Assembly: GCA_023665145.1 (NCBI GenBank)
Contig: JAMPEM010000014.1
Coordinates: forward strand, 1-48,150
Length of the DNA: 48,150 nt
Origin: Bacteroides sp.
GTDB taxonomy: Bacteria; Bacteroidota; Bacteroidia; Bacteroidales; Muribaculaceae
Reading direction: 5' to 3'
Shown: positions 7,652-14,800 of the stretch, piece after piece
Position numbering within the stretch: position 1 is the first letter of the stretch
How the letters are laid out: every line of letters starts with the position of its first letter
The notes under the pieces: model-generated
Told to the model about the DNA's origin: nothing
The model's input: the letters and a program-made list of their open reading frames with translations, nothing else
Databases searched by the model: none
Translations under genes and position numbers: made by a program

Positions 7652-8329
7652 TTATGCAGCCAAGTAATGGAAAGACCGCGCTTTATCCCCCCCCCTTTTT
7701 TGGATTAACTTGTTGATGTGCTGCATTTTATGATTTTTATTTATTATTATTGCGGGATTGCCGTATGCCGTAGAGTTGTCGGGTATGTCTTTAACGACAA
7801 CAGCACCGGCACCAATCATACAATTCTTCCCGATTTTAATTCCTTGTTTTACACACGCCCCGACTCCTATCCAAGAACATTCGCCTACTTCAACATTGCC
7901 GCTTAGAGTTGCACCGGGTGCGATATGTACAAAGTCCCCGATTTGACATTCATGGTCAACGGATGACTTTGTATTGATTATACAATGTCTCCCAATCTTA
8001 ACGTCTGAATTTATTATAGCTCCGGGCATAACGACTGAGCCAATCCCAATCGCGACCGAGTCGGATATAATAGATTTTGGGTGTATGGCCGTAGCGTAAC
8101 TGACGTTATATCTTTCAGCGATAAGTTTACGCACTTGGCAAGAGCCGATGCTTATAATCATCGGACCAACGATATCATTCTCTGTGGCCTTAATCACCGG
8201 TCGACCATGGAGTTCTGTACAATGAGGATTATCATCGTATAAATAGCCCACATCATCGCCTTGAGCCACAATAATATCCATCACGACCTTGGCGTGGCCG
8301 CTTGCCCCGAATAAATTAATTGTTGCCAT
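7652..8329 (-). CDS. PglD-like UDP-amino-sugar N-acyltransferase with a 3'-end G9 tract
   Basis: A 225-residue protein. The N-terminal Rossmann-like domain starts MATINLFGASGHAKVV, and a left-handed beta-helix follows (residues about 85-195) with the catalytic His region SSVDHECQIGDFVHIAPG. Length and layout match PglD, which acetylates the 4-amino group of the nucleotide sugar. The ATG at 8329 overlaps the end of the pglC-like gene by 14 bases. A G9 tract (+ strand 7687-7695) encodes the Arg-Gly-Gly near the C-terminus. With ten G the protein ends right after the tract; with eight it gains a different tail of about 18 residues reaching into the next gene's start. Slippage would change only the tail and the coupling, not the core. 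Confidence 0.85.
   Translation of the reverse strand: MATINLFGASGHAKVVMDIIVAQGDDVGYLYDDNPHCTELHGRPVIKATENDIVGPMIISIGSCQVRKLIAERYNVSYATAIHPKSIISDSVAIGIGSVVMPGAIINSDVKIGRHCIINTKSSVDHECQIGDFVHIAPGATLSGNVEVGECSWIGVGACVKQGIKIGKNCMIGAGAVVVKDIPDNSTAYGNPAIIINKNHKMQHINKLIQKRGGDKARSFHYLAA
7687..7695 (-). repeat. G9 homopolymer near the 3' end of the pglD-like gene
   Basis: Nine C on the + strand, followed by six T; on the coding strand A6-G9. It lies about 14 codons before the stop. It is one of three long G tracts in the operon. Confidence 0.7.
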
Positions 8330-8930
8330 TAAAGGCCTCCATGGTGGCAGCGGTAGCCGAATTGATATCAGCCCTGCCAAACACTTTTTTTATAGTAGTC
8401 AGAATCACCTTGCAGTCTGTAAGGAATGAAATGTGGTCAACATACCACACGTCAAGTTCAAATTTCTTTTTCCATGAGATCGCATTGCGCCCGTGGCACT
8501 GAGCCCAGCCGGTGATACCGGGACGCACCTCATGCCGCCGAGCCTGTTCTTTCGTGTAGAGAGGTAAATACTGAACTAACAGTGGTCTTGGACCTATAAG
8601 CGACATATCTCCCTTGAAGACATTCCATAGTTGGGGAAGTTCATCTATTGAAGTTGAACGCACAAATCTACCTACCTTGGTCAATCGCTTTTCATCCGGC
8701 AAAAGATTACCATCGGTATCTCTTTCGTCGGTCATTGTCTTGAACTTGACCACCTTGAATATTTTACCATCCTTGCCGGGCCGTTCCTGAAAGAAGAAAG
8801 CTCCGGCACCTTTGTTGGCGAAGTGAAGCCAGATGGTGACAGCCGCAAGAGGCAAGCAGAGGACAATCAACGCCCCACACGAAGCCATCACATCAATCTC
8901 TCGCTTAAAAAAATCGCGATATGGTTTCAT
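8316..8930 (-). CDS. Undecaprenyl-phosphate sugar phosphotransferase (PglC-like)
   Basis: A 204-residue monotopic phosphoglycosyl transferase of the bacterial sugar transferase family. It has one N-terminal hydrophobic segment (residues about 14-33). The core contains FKVVKFKTMTDERD, then SIDELPQLWNVFKGDMSLIG with PRPLL, and RPGITGWAQ. The small size without an extra membrane domain matches PglC. It moves a phospho-sugar from a UDP-sugar to undecaprenyl phosphate, starting the glycan. Its start overlaps the pglA-like gene by four bases (ATGA), and its end overlaps the pglD-like gene by 14. Confidence 0.9.
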   Translation of the reverse strand: MKPYRDFFKREIDVMASCGALIVLCLPLAAVTIWLHFANKGAGAFFFQERPGKDGKIFKVVKFKTMTDERDTDGNLLPDEKRLTKVGRFVRSTSIDELPQLWNVFKGDMSLIGPRPLLVQYLPLYTKEQARRHEVRPGITGWAQCHGRNAISWKKKFELDVWYVDHISFLTDCKVILTTIKKVFGRADINSATAATMEAFNGNN

Positions 8931-10051
8931 TCCCTATTTTTATTTTGGTTATAGGACTGCAGTTCTGAAATATATGCATTGATCACTATGTTGCGATCGA
9001 ACTCGCGTTCCATCTTTGTTCGGGCTCGCAATCCCAGGGCTTCACGTTCCTTGTGGTTCATAGCTACGAACTCGTCGAGCCGAGCAAGCATAGCAGAGGT
9101 GTTCTGAGGTGGGAAGAGAAATCCGGTAACTCCATCGACCACCGGTTCACGGCATCCGGGGCGGTCTGTGGTAATCACGGGACGTCCGGCAGCGCAGGCC
9201 TCGAGCACTACATTGCTCATACCTTCGGGATAGAACGACGGATGAATCAGACAATGCGCTGACGCAACGAACGGACGCACATCGTTCTGACGTCCGTGAT
9301 ATGTGATGAGTCCCTTGGACTCAAACTCGGCCAATAGCTCAGCATAGTTCTCCTCACAGTCGCCCACAATGTGAAATTCAGCCTTAACCCCACGCCCCCG
9401 AAGGTGTTCAGCGGCCTTGAAGACCTCCTCAATACCCTTCTGCTTCATAACGCGCGACACGAATACGAACCTGAGTACACCATCTTCTTCATCCGGGTAT
9501 GGCTGAAGCTTATGGTGATTCAGGTTTACGCCCGAACCAGGAATCAGACGGTGATTGCCTCCTGCCAGTTTGAGACTCTCGAAGAACTCTTTGTTGGCAG
9601 TGTTTTGGAAGAAGATAGTGAGAATGTTCTTGAACGCAATCTTGTAGAGTGTTGTGGTAATTGTGCGTAATATGCCCGGGTTCTCCACTGCCGAACCTAA
9701 GCCGGTGATATTGGCAATCCGGGGTACACGGCAGAGACGGGCAGCTATGCCACCATAGATGTTGGGTTTGATTGTGTAAGACAATACAAAGTCAGGCTTC
9801 TTGTTGCGTATCAGACTCACGTATCGCGCGGTCAGCCGTAAGTCGGCCACCGGGTTGATACCATGACGGTTAATGGGTATGTCAACAAAATCAACACCCA
9901 TTTCGCACAGGCGGGAGGCAAACGGCTCCATTGCCGGAGCGCTGACGGTTACGAGGTAGCCTTCTGCCAAAAGGCGCCGGAGCAGTTCGATTCTAAAGCT
10001 GAACAGGCCGCCCAATGCGTTGGTCAGAATCAATATTTTGCATTGTTTCAT
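8927..10051 (-). CDS. Glycosyltransferase family 4 (PglA-like)
   Basis: A 374-residue GT-B glycosyltransferase. The N-terminus KILILTNALGGLFSFRIELL and the block HGINPVADLRL resemble PglA-type enzymes that add the second sugar to an undecaprenyl-PP-linked amino sugar. The C-terminal nucleotide-sugar site has the EX7E motif (EGMSNVVLEACAAGRPVITT). It is the first gene of the Pgl-like cassette. The start lies directly beside the end of a MITE-like element (10055-10294), so its own promoter or linkage to upstream genes may have been changed by the insertion; I see no TAnnTTTG promoter there. Confidence 0.87.
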   Translation of the reverse strand: MKQCKILILTNALGGLFSFRIELLRRLLAEGYLVTVSAPAMEPFASRLCEMGVDFVDIPINRHGINPVADLRLTARYVSLIRNKKPDFVLSYTIKPNIYGGIAARLCRVPRIANITGLGSAVENPGILRTITTTLYKIAFKNILTIFFQNTANKEFFESLKLAGGNHRLIPGSGVNLNHHKLQPYPDEEDGVLRFVFVSRVMKQKGIEEVFKAAEHLRGRGVKAEFHIVGDCEENYAELLAEFESKGLITYHGRQNDVRPFVASAHCLIHPSFYPEGMSNVVLEACAAGRPVITTDRPGCREPVVDGVTGFLFPPQNTSAMLARLDEFVAMNHKEREALGLRARTKMEREFDRNIVINAYISELQSYNQNKNRE

Positions 10052-10054
10052 TTA

Positions 10055-10294
10055 GAGGTTGTTTAATAATTAAACTTAAAATGACTCGTTTATAAAATAA
10101 TTAAATTGATTGTTACCAATAATTTAGCAATTTTATTCACTCAAAATATTTTAATTGTCAATGTCTTTGGACTTCTTTTGGGTTAATTTCTGCAAATTCG
10201 TCAATCATGTAGAGAGCTACATTCATTTCTCACTTACAGAAATTTCCTCAAAAATTATGTCCAAATCCATTAACATTTATTTTTAAACAACCTC
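10055..10294. mobile_element. MITE-like element with 12-bp terminal inverted repeats
   Basis: A 240-bp AT-rich segment bounded by GAGGTTGTTTAA (10055-10066) and its exact inverted copy (10283-10294). It is flanked on both sides by TTA (10052-10054 and 10295-10297), a likely 3-bp target-site duplication. It contains internal dyads (ATGTAG/CTACAT and TTTCTG/CAGAAA) but no transposase-length frame. Similar ends occur elsewhere in the window (37209, 42790, 43595, 47776). Such ends with TNA duplications recall IS5-superfamily elements; that assignment is inference. Confidence 0.7.
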
Positions 10295-10329
10295 TTAAAC
10301 GACGATATATCTCTTAAACGACGATATAT
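10292..10329. repeat. Tandem duplication of 19 bp at the edge of the MITE-like element
   Basis: CTCTTAAACGACGATATAT occurs twice in a row (10292-10310 and 10311-10329). The first copy includes the last three bases of the element's terminal repeat. The duplication therefore arose after insertion, or the insertion used one copy as target. Confidence 0.75.
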
Positions 10330-10444
10330 CGAAGTGTTTGCCCAGATCCTCATCGAAGGAGTCTGGTGTGAAAGTCATGTAGCCCGAACCAATTCAAAAT
10401 TCTGAGCCTTATGGTTCTCGATGGATTATCTTCTTATAGTTCAT
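10295..10444 (-). pseudogene. Decayed gene remnant, family not recognised
   Basis: One frame on the - strand reads MNYKKIIHREP, stop, GSEF, stop, then IGSGYMTFTPDSFDEDLG and KHFDISSFKRYIVV, ending at a stop formed by the TTA beside the mobile element. The composition looks like real protein, and the two stops look like point changes in a once-open frame. It sits between the acyltransferase and pglA-like genes, next to the MITE, so it may be the 3' remains of a glycan gene. I cannot name it. Confidence 0.4.
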
Positions 10445-10448
10445 CGGT

Positions 10449-11195
10449 CTATGCTCGTTGATAATGGTTAATCACATCATCAGCGGGCATAAACCCATTA
10501 CATCGGAAGATGGGATTTAAGCACCCCCCCCCCCGAATTATTTGCTGATAATCAGCAAGTTGGTATTTTGCGTCCATGCTGGATATTTTTGAATCATTTA
10601 TTTCAAGTCTCTTTATAATCTTTGCGGGATTACCTGCCACCACGCAGTTATCGGGGACATCTTTTACCACAACCGCTCCGGCACCGACAATTACATTGTT
10701 CCCCACGTGTACATTGCCTAAAATCATAGCCCCGACACCGACAGTGACGTTATCTCCAATCACGGGACGGATATTATCCTTCTTTCCAAGCGTTATGAGA
10801 TGAATGCAATTGAAATTTCGTCCTATAGATTCGGCGTTGACAATAGTCCCGTAAGGATGGGTCATATAGAATCCCTCTCCAATTCGAGTCGTTTTGGAGA
10901 AGATAAAGTATTTGTTACCCGGACGATACCACTCCATAAGCAAAGAGGTCACCGGCCCGATGCGGTAGTAGAAAAGGCTTCGATAGTACGAATTGTTGTG
11001 CAGAAAAAACAACAATAAGAGTGTGAACGGCAACTGCACATGAATTTGCCGCTTCATGGCCAACAGATCACTCTTAATAAGCCGTCGTTTGGCTCGCCTC
11101 GCAAGGTAATAGCATAGTAGATGAGGCACATATACAATGCCGAACGCTACCGCTCCGCCTGTCTTAAGACAATCTCGCAAAAATCGCTTATCCAT
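10449..11195 (-). CDS. Serine acetyltransferase-like hexapeptide acyltransferase with a 3'-end G11 tract
   Basis: About 248 residues from the ATG at 11195; the frame extends to a TTG at 11276, but that overlaps the upstream gene. It has a helical N-terminal part with hydrophobic stretches (residues about 15-35 and 55-70). A left-handed beta-helix of the serine acetyltransferase type follows, with TRIGEGFYMTHPYGTIVN (catalytic His) and GAGAVVVKDVPDNCVVAGNP. In polysaccharide loci such enzymes O-acetylate sugars. Eleven G at + strand 10524-10534 encode Gly-Gly-Gly about 25 codons from the end. With ten G the protein stops two codons on; with twelve it gets another tail of about ten residues. 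Slippage would remove or swap the C-terminal segment. Confidence 0.8.
   Translation of the reverse strand: MDKRFLRDCLKTGGAVAFGIVYVPHLLCYYLARRAKRRLIKSDLLAMKRQIHVQLPFTLLLLFFLHNNSYYRSLFYYRIGPVTSLLMEWYRPGNKYFIFSKTTRIGEGFYMTHPYGTIVNAESIGRNFNCIHLITLGKKDNIRPVIGDNVTVGVGAMILGNVHVGNNVIVGAGAVVVKDVPDNCVVAGNPAKIIKRLEINDSKISSMDAKYQLADYQQIIRGGGCLNPIFRCNGFMPADDVINHYQRA
10524..10534 (-). repeat. G11 homopolymer near the 3' end of the acyltransferase gene
   Basis: Eleven C on the + strand, eleven G on the coding strand. It is the longest homopolymer of G/C in the window. At this length slippage is expected to be frequent in other bacteria; here that is inference. Confidence 0.75.
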
Positions 11196-11251
11196 ATTTA
11201 GTTGATTGAAATGCTTTAGAATATTTCGCGTAAATTCTCTCACCGAATAAA

Positions 11252-12361
11252 TCAATTTGATAATAGAGAGTTCCAAAAGTTTAGATTATCTTCAAAATTG
11301 AAATTTGATTGCCACCTTGCCATAGCAATTAATGAACAATCGTTCCATTTATCAACATTCATCGCGAATTTCATTATTGCCTCAGCCCATTGGGAAGAAT
11401 CCAATTTATCTACTGCCACCCCTACCTCCGGCGTAATGATTTCTGAATTAATACCAACAGAGGATCCAATTATAGGAAGAGCTACTGAGAGATACTGAAT
11501 TAGTTTAAATCCACCCTTACCTTTTGTGAAATCAGTATTTTCTAACGGCATTATTCCGATATGACTATTAAGCATCTCATTGATGGCAACATTTCGTTCC
11601 CATTTAATATTCCGAATTGTAATAGCGTTATTAATATTTATATTTATATTTAAAGGTTTGTCACATACCACAGTAATTATAATCTTTTGGTTTATCAATG
11701 ATAAAACTTCGCTTGAGCTATTAATTAGAGCTTCAACCATTCTCTCTAGATAGCACAAACTAACAGAAGTGCCAACCCATATCAATCGTATTTCATCCTT
11801 AAAGCTTTCTAATCGTCTTTGATGAACGGTTTTATTATATTGAATAAACATATCACCGTCTGTTGTTGGAAGAATGATGATTTTGTCTTTGTTTTGTTTG
11901 CGAACGAGATTTATATTATATGGAGATGCTATGAGTATATGGTTTGCGATATTAGACATATAATCAAAGCCCTTTTTAGTAAGTTCCTTCGAAACGATAA
12001 CATTATCGTCAAAATCCCAAACTATGGTAGTACCGCTTCGTTTAAGATTGTTTAGTATTAATTTATATGGTGTTGGAAAAAAACGATTGATGAATCTTCG
12101 TGAAACGATGAGTATATCGGGCCTATGAATTAAATCTCGTAATAATTGCCACAGTACTCTAAAGTAGATGTATAAGAATATTGCTACCTTAATAATAATG
12201 TTTTGTTTACTTACAGGCATATATCTCTTGTATATACATTCAGACAACATTGTATTTAACGAATAATGACAATCAATTTTGTTGAGATATTGGACGATTC
12301 TATAGTAAGTAGTCGCTGCCTGAATGCCGCCTTTAGTGTAAACAGATATCTTAGTCTTCAT
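11252..12361 (-). CDS. Glycosyltransferase, GT-B type
   Basis: A 369-residue protein. It begins KTKISVYTKGGIQAATTYYR and has a short hydrophobic stretch near residues 55-75. WDFDDNVIVSKELTKKGFDY sits in the first Rossmann lobe, and IRLIWVGTSVSLCYLERM opens the second. The end has the nucleotide-sugar binding block GIMPLENTDFTKGKGGFKL and IQYLSVALPIIGSSVGIN, as in family 4-like enzymes. The acceptor and donor cannot be told. The coding sequence is very AT-rich compared with the rfb genes. It overlaps the upstream gene by 11 bases. Confidence 0.78.
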   Translation of the reverse strand: MKTKISVYTKGGIQAATTYYRIVQYLNKIDCHYSLNTMLSECIYKRYMPVSKQNIIIKVAIFLYIYFRVLWQLLRDLIHRPDILIVSRRFINRFFPTPYKLILNNLKRSGTTIVWDFDDNVIVSKELTKKGFDYMSNIANHILIASPYNINLVRKQNKDKIIILPTTDGDMFIQYNKTVHQRRLESFKDEIRLIWVGTSVSLCYLERMVEALINSSSEVLSLINQKIIITVVCDKPLNINININNAITIRNIKWERNVAINEMLNSHIGIMPLENTDFTKGKGGFKLIQYLSVALPIIGSSVGINSEIITPEVGVAVDKLDSSQWAEAIMKFAMNVDKWNDCSLIAMARWQSNFNFEDNLNFWNSLLSN

Positions 12362-13577
12362 GAAGAACTTTCTTTACCATTTCAACTATTGGATACATTG
12401 TTTTATGAAATTCAAAGTCTAATTGTTTATTATCTCTGTTTTGTTGTTTATCGGAGTACGTTTTAAAATAATTCATCAATCCATCCCTAATCGAGACTTC
12501 ATTATTTTTGATTATTATACAGTTGCTATATCTTTTTAGCACCATCTCTGTTCCATCGTCATCGAAGTCATTGTTTTTAATATAGATAATTGTTTTGCCT
12601 GTCGCTATATATGTGAATACCTTTCCGGGAACTTGAAACGGAGTTTTATTTCCAAATAGAATTAACGCATCATTGGAGTATAACAGTCTGAAAAAGTCGC
12701 TTGATTTGATGATGGGATAAAGATGAACTTTATCTTCTATACCATATTTACTAATCAACGAGATAATAGCATTGTTATCGCTATTATATATGCTTACGTC
12801 TATGCCGCTTATATTTTTTAGGGCTGCTAAAAACGGTTCCGGATTTCGATGAACCGGATCTAAAGACCCTCCATACACAATATGAAATTTATCATGGTGA
12901 GAGGCTTTTATGTCTAAACAATCTGATTGATCATAACCGATATTATAAGTGCTAATTTTTTCATTAGAGATTTCATAAAGTTCTGAATACTTGGATTTAT
13001 TCCATTCAGTAATTAAAAGGACTCCCGAACTTTTGTCAATAAGACGTTTTTCTAAAGCATATTCTATTCGATAACGAAAAAATCCACGCTTTCGCTTTGG
13101 TTCATATATCCATGGATCGCCATAGGACAATATGAATGGAATTGATGTGAGTTTAGATATATAGTAAGAGATGATGTGTGCACTATATGGTGAAGAAATT
13201 GAAAGAATTATATCAACATCATTAAAGATGCTTCTATTACATTTAAAGTACTTTCTGACTTCAAAAAACCAATCAATTGTGCCATCGGGAATAATTAAGC
13301 GTGATGCTATTTTTATAATCCAACTTTTTAGCGTTTTGTTCGAAGAAATGAATATCTGAGATGAACAAGAAGAATTCTTCCTATGCAAAAATCCAGTCTT
13401 AGAGGTACGAAGAATCTTTAAATTGGGATGTTTAAATTTCCAATTCTCTCCTGGTTTAGTAAGAATTTTAACCTTATACCCATTATCAAGGAGTATTTTT
13501 GCAATTCGTAAATTTTTTTCGCTGCAAGAACTTTCTTCCGGGGGGAAATGATATGCGACAACTAAAACTGTTTTCAT
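12351..13577 (-). CDS. Glycosyltransferase family 4-like
   Basis: A 408-residue GT-B enzyme starting MKTVLVVAYHFPPEESSCSE, the usual opening of GT4 proteins. The chosen ATG overlaps the stop of the polymerase gene by four bases (ATGA); the frame is open slightly further. The middle has IPFILSYGDPWIYEP and the second lobe starts KFHIVYGGSLDPVHRNPE. The C-terminal donor-site region (FGNKTPFQVPGKVFTYIATG) is recognisable but divergent. AT-rich like its neighbours. Likely adds one sugar of the repeat unit. Confidence 0.8.
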   Translation of the reverse strand: MKTVLVVAYHFPPEESSCSEKNLRIAKILLDNGYKVKILTKPGENWKFKHPNLKILRTSKTGFLHRKNSSCSSQIFISSNKTLKSWIIKIASRLIIPDGTIDWFFEVRKYFKCNRSIFNDVDIILSISSPYSAHIISYYISKLTSIPFILSYGDPWIYEPKRKRGFFRYRIEYALEKRLIDKSSGVLLITEWNKSKYSELYEISNEKISTYNIGYDQSDCLDIKASHHDKFHIVYGGSLDPVHRNPEPFLAALKNISGIDVSIYNSDNNAIISLISKYGIEDKVHLYPIIKSSDFFRLLYSNDALILFGNKTPFQVPGKVFTYIATGKTIIYIKNNDFDDDGTEMVLKRYSNCIIIKNNEVSIRDGLMNYFKTYSDKQQNRDNKQLDFEFHKTMYPIVEMVKKVLHED

Positions 13578-14800
13578 TTTTTCATTACAATTGTTTTGCC
13601 AATTATCCATGTATAAAAGAAGGAAAGGGAAATTGTTAAGAAGATTATAATATAACTTCTAAATGATAAAGCAAGTAAAGTATACCAAATACAACTGATT
13701 ATACGATGGGATATGTTGCCTGAACTATAATATTCATACATTTTTTGTGAAATAAGTCCCATTATCATAAAAAATAAGGGAAATAAAAATCCCAAATCAA
13801 GCCATGAATAATATAAAATCGGAGCGGTATTAAACATTTCATCAAGAACAAAAAAATCCAATTCAAAATTTGTACGAACATCATAATTTGTGGAAAAGAT
13901 GCGATTTAGAATAATATAACCTAATCGGCCGGAGGCAATGAAAGGGGGATTCGGAAATTCTAAAAAGTCACAATCCTTTTCGTTCAAATATGGGTAATTT
14001 AAAGAGATATATGTATAGGGAGCAGATAGGTATGAAGGTAGTTCTGTGTTTAAAACCGTTATATTTTTGTCTACAGACTTGTTCATTAATGTTTGAGTAT
14101 AACTCATTACAAATACTATTACAACTGATGCAATGAGAAATGCAGATTTGATTCTTTTTGACAATTCTTTAATTGTATGTTTGTCCTTATACAGAGAAAG
14201 AGCAAAAAAAGTCAAAATTATTATTAGATTAAATAGTGAATCTCGTCGTGTAGAAAGACAGTATAGAAAACTTGCTATGAATTGAATTACAATAAAAATA
14301 TTCTTTCCAAATTTTTTTAAATAAAAATAAGATAAGAGACATATCGGCAAACCTAAGGGTGTTATATAGTTATACCACGAGGACGCATACGAATCACTAG
14401 TCACATAAGCATTGACTTCTGCCATTTTAATGAAGAAGTCAATAAATGTAAAAGATGAAAAAAGGTTTACTAAATATGCAAATACGGACACATCATAAAC
14501 TAAACCAAACATTAAAATAACATTAAAAAGGTTTGATTTATTATAAGATGATGAATTAATAGCAGAACGAGATCTCTTCCCTCTGAAAAGCAATATTCCC
14601 ATAAAAAAGCTACAAAACATTATGAGAACCAATATGGAAAAGTCAAAAGAATAAGAATATTTAGTATCTTGTAATAATGATAGTGTTAATGACAGTATAT
14701 TAACACTCACAAAGATGAATACGGGATTAAGAACGCTGTCGTATTTACTCTTACAAATTATGTAAGCAATTAACACAACTATTATGCAAATTATCAACAT
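13574..14800 (-). CDS. O-antigen/EPS polymerase (Wzy-like) membrane protein
   Basis: A 408-residue very hydrophobic protein with about ten membrane segments and a large polar loop near residues 240-310 (contains LNYPYLNEKDCDFLEFPNPP), the layout of oligosaccharide repeat-unit polymerases. Wzy proteins share little sequence, so the call rests on topology and on its place directly after the flippase gene, which it overlaps by seven bases. It would join lipid-linked repeat units in the periplasm. One of the most AT-rich stretches of the window. Confidence 0.75.
   Translation of the reverse strand: MLIICIIVVLIAYIICKSKYDSVLNPVFIFVSVNILSLTLSLLQDTKYSYSFDFSILVLIMFCSFFMGILLFRGKRSRSAINSSSYNKSNLFNVILMFGLVYDVSVFAYLVNLFSSFTFIDFFIKMAEVNAYVTSDSYASSWYNYITPLGLPICLLSYFYLKKFGKNIFIVIQFIASFLYCLSTRRDSLFNLIIILTFFALSLYKDKHTIKELSKRIKSAFLIASVVIVFVMSYTQTLMNKSVDKNITVLNTELPSYLSAPYTYISLNYPYLNEKDCDFLEFPNPPFIASGRLGYIILNRIFSTNYDVRTNFELDFFVLDEMFNTAPILYYSWLDLGFLFPLFFMIMGLISQKMYEYYSSGNISHRIISCIWYTLLALSFRSYIIIFLTISLSFFYTWIIGKTIVMKK

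Noticed and set aside
11196..11276. Longer N-terminus for the serine-acetyltransferase-like gene
   Set aside because: It would start at TTG and overlap the upstream gene by 25 bases; the ATG at 11195 gives a normal family start.
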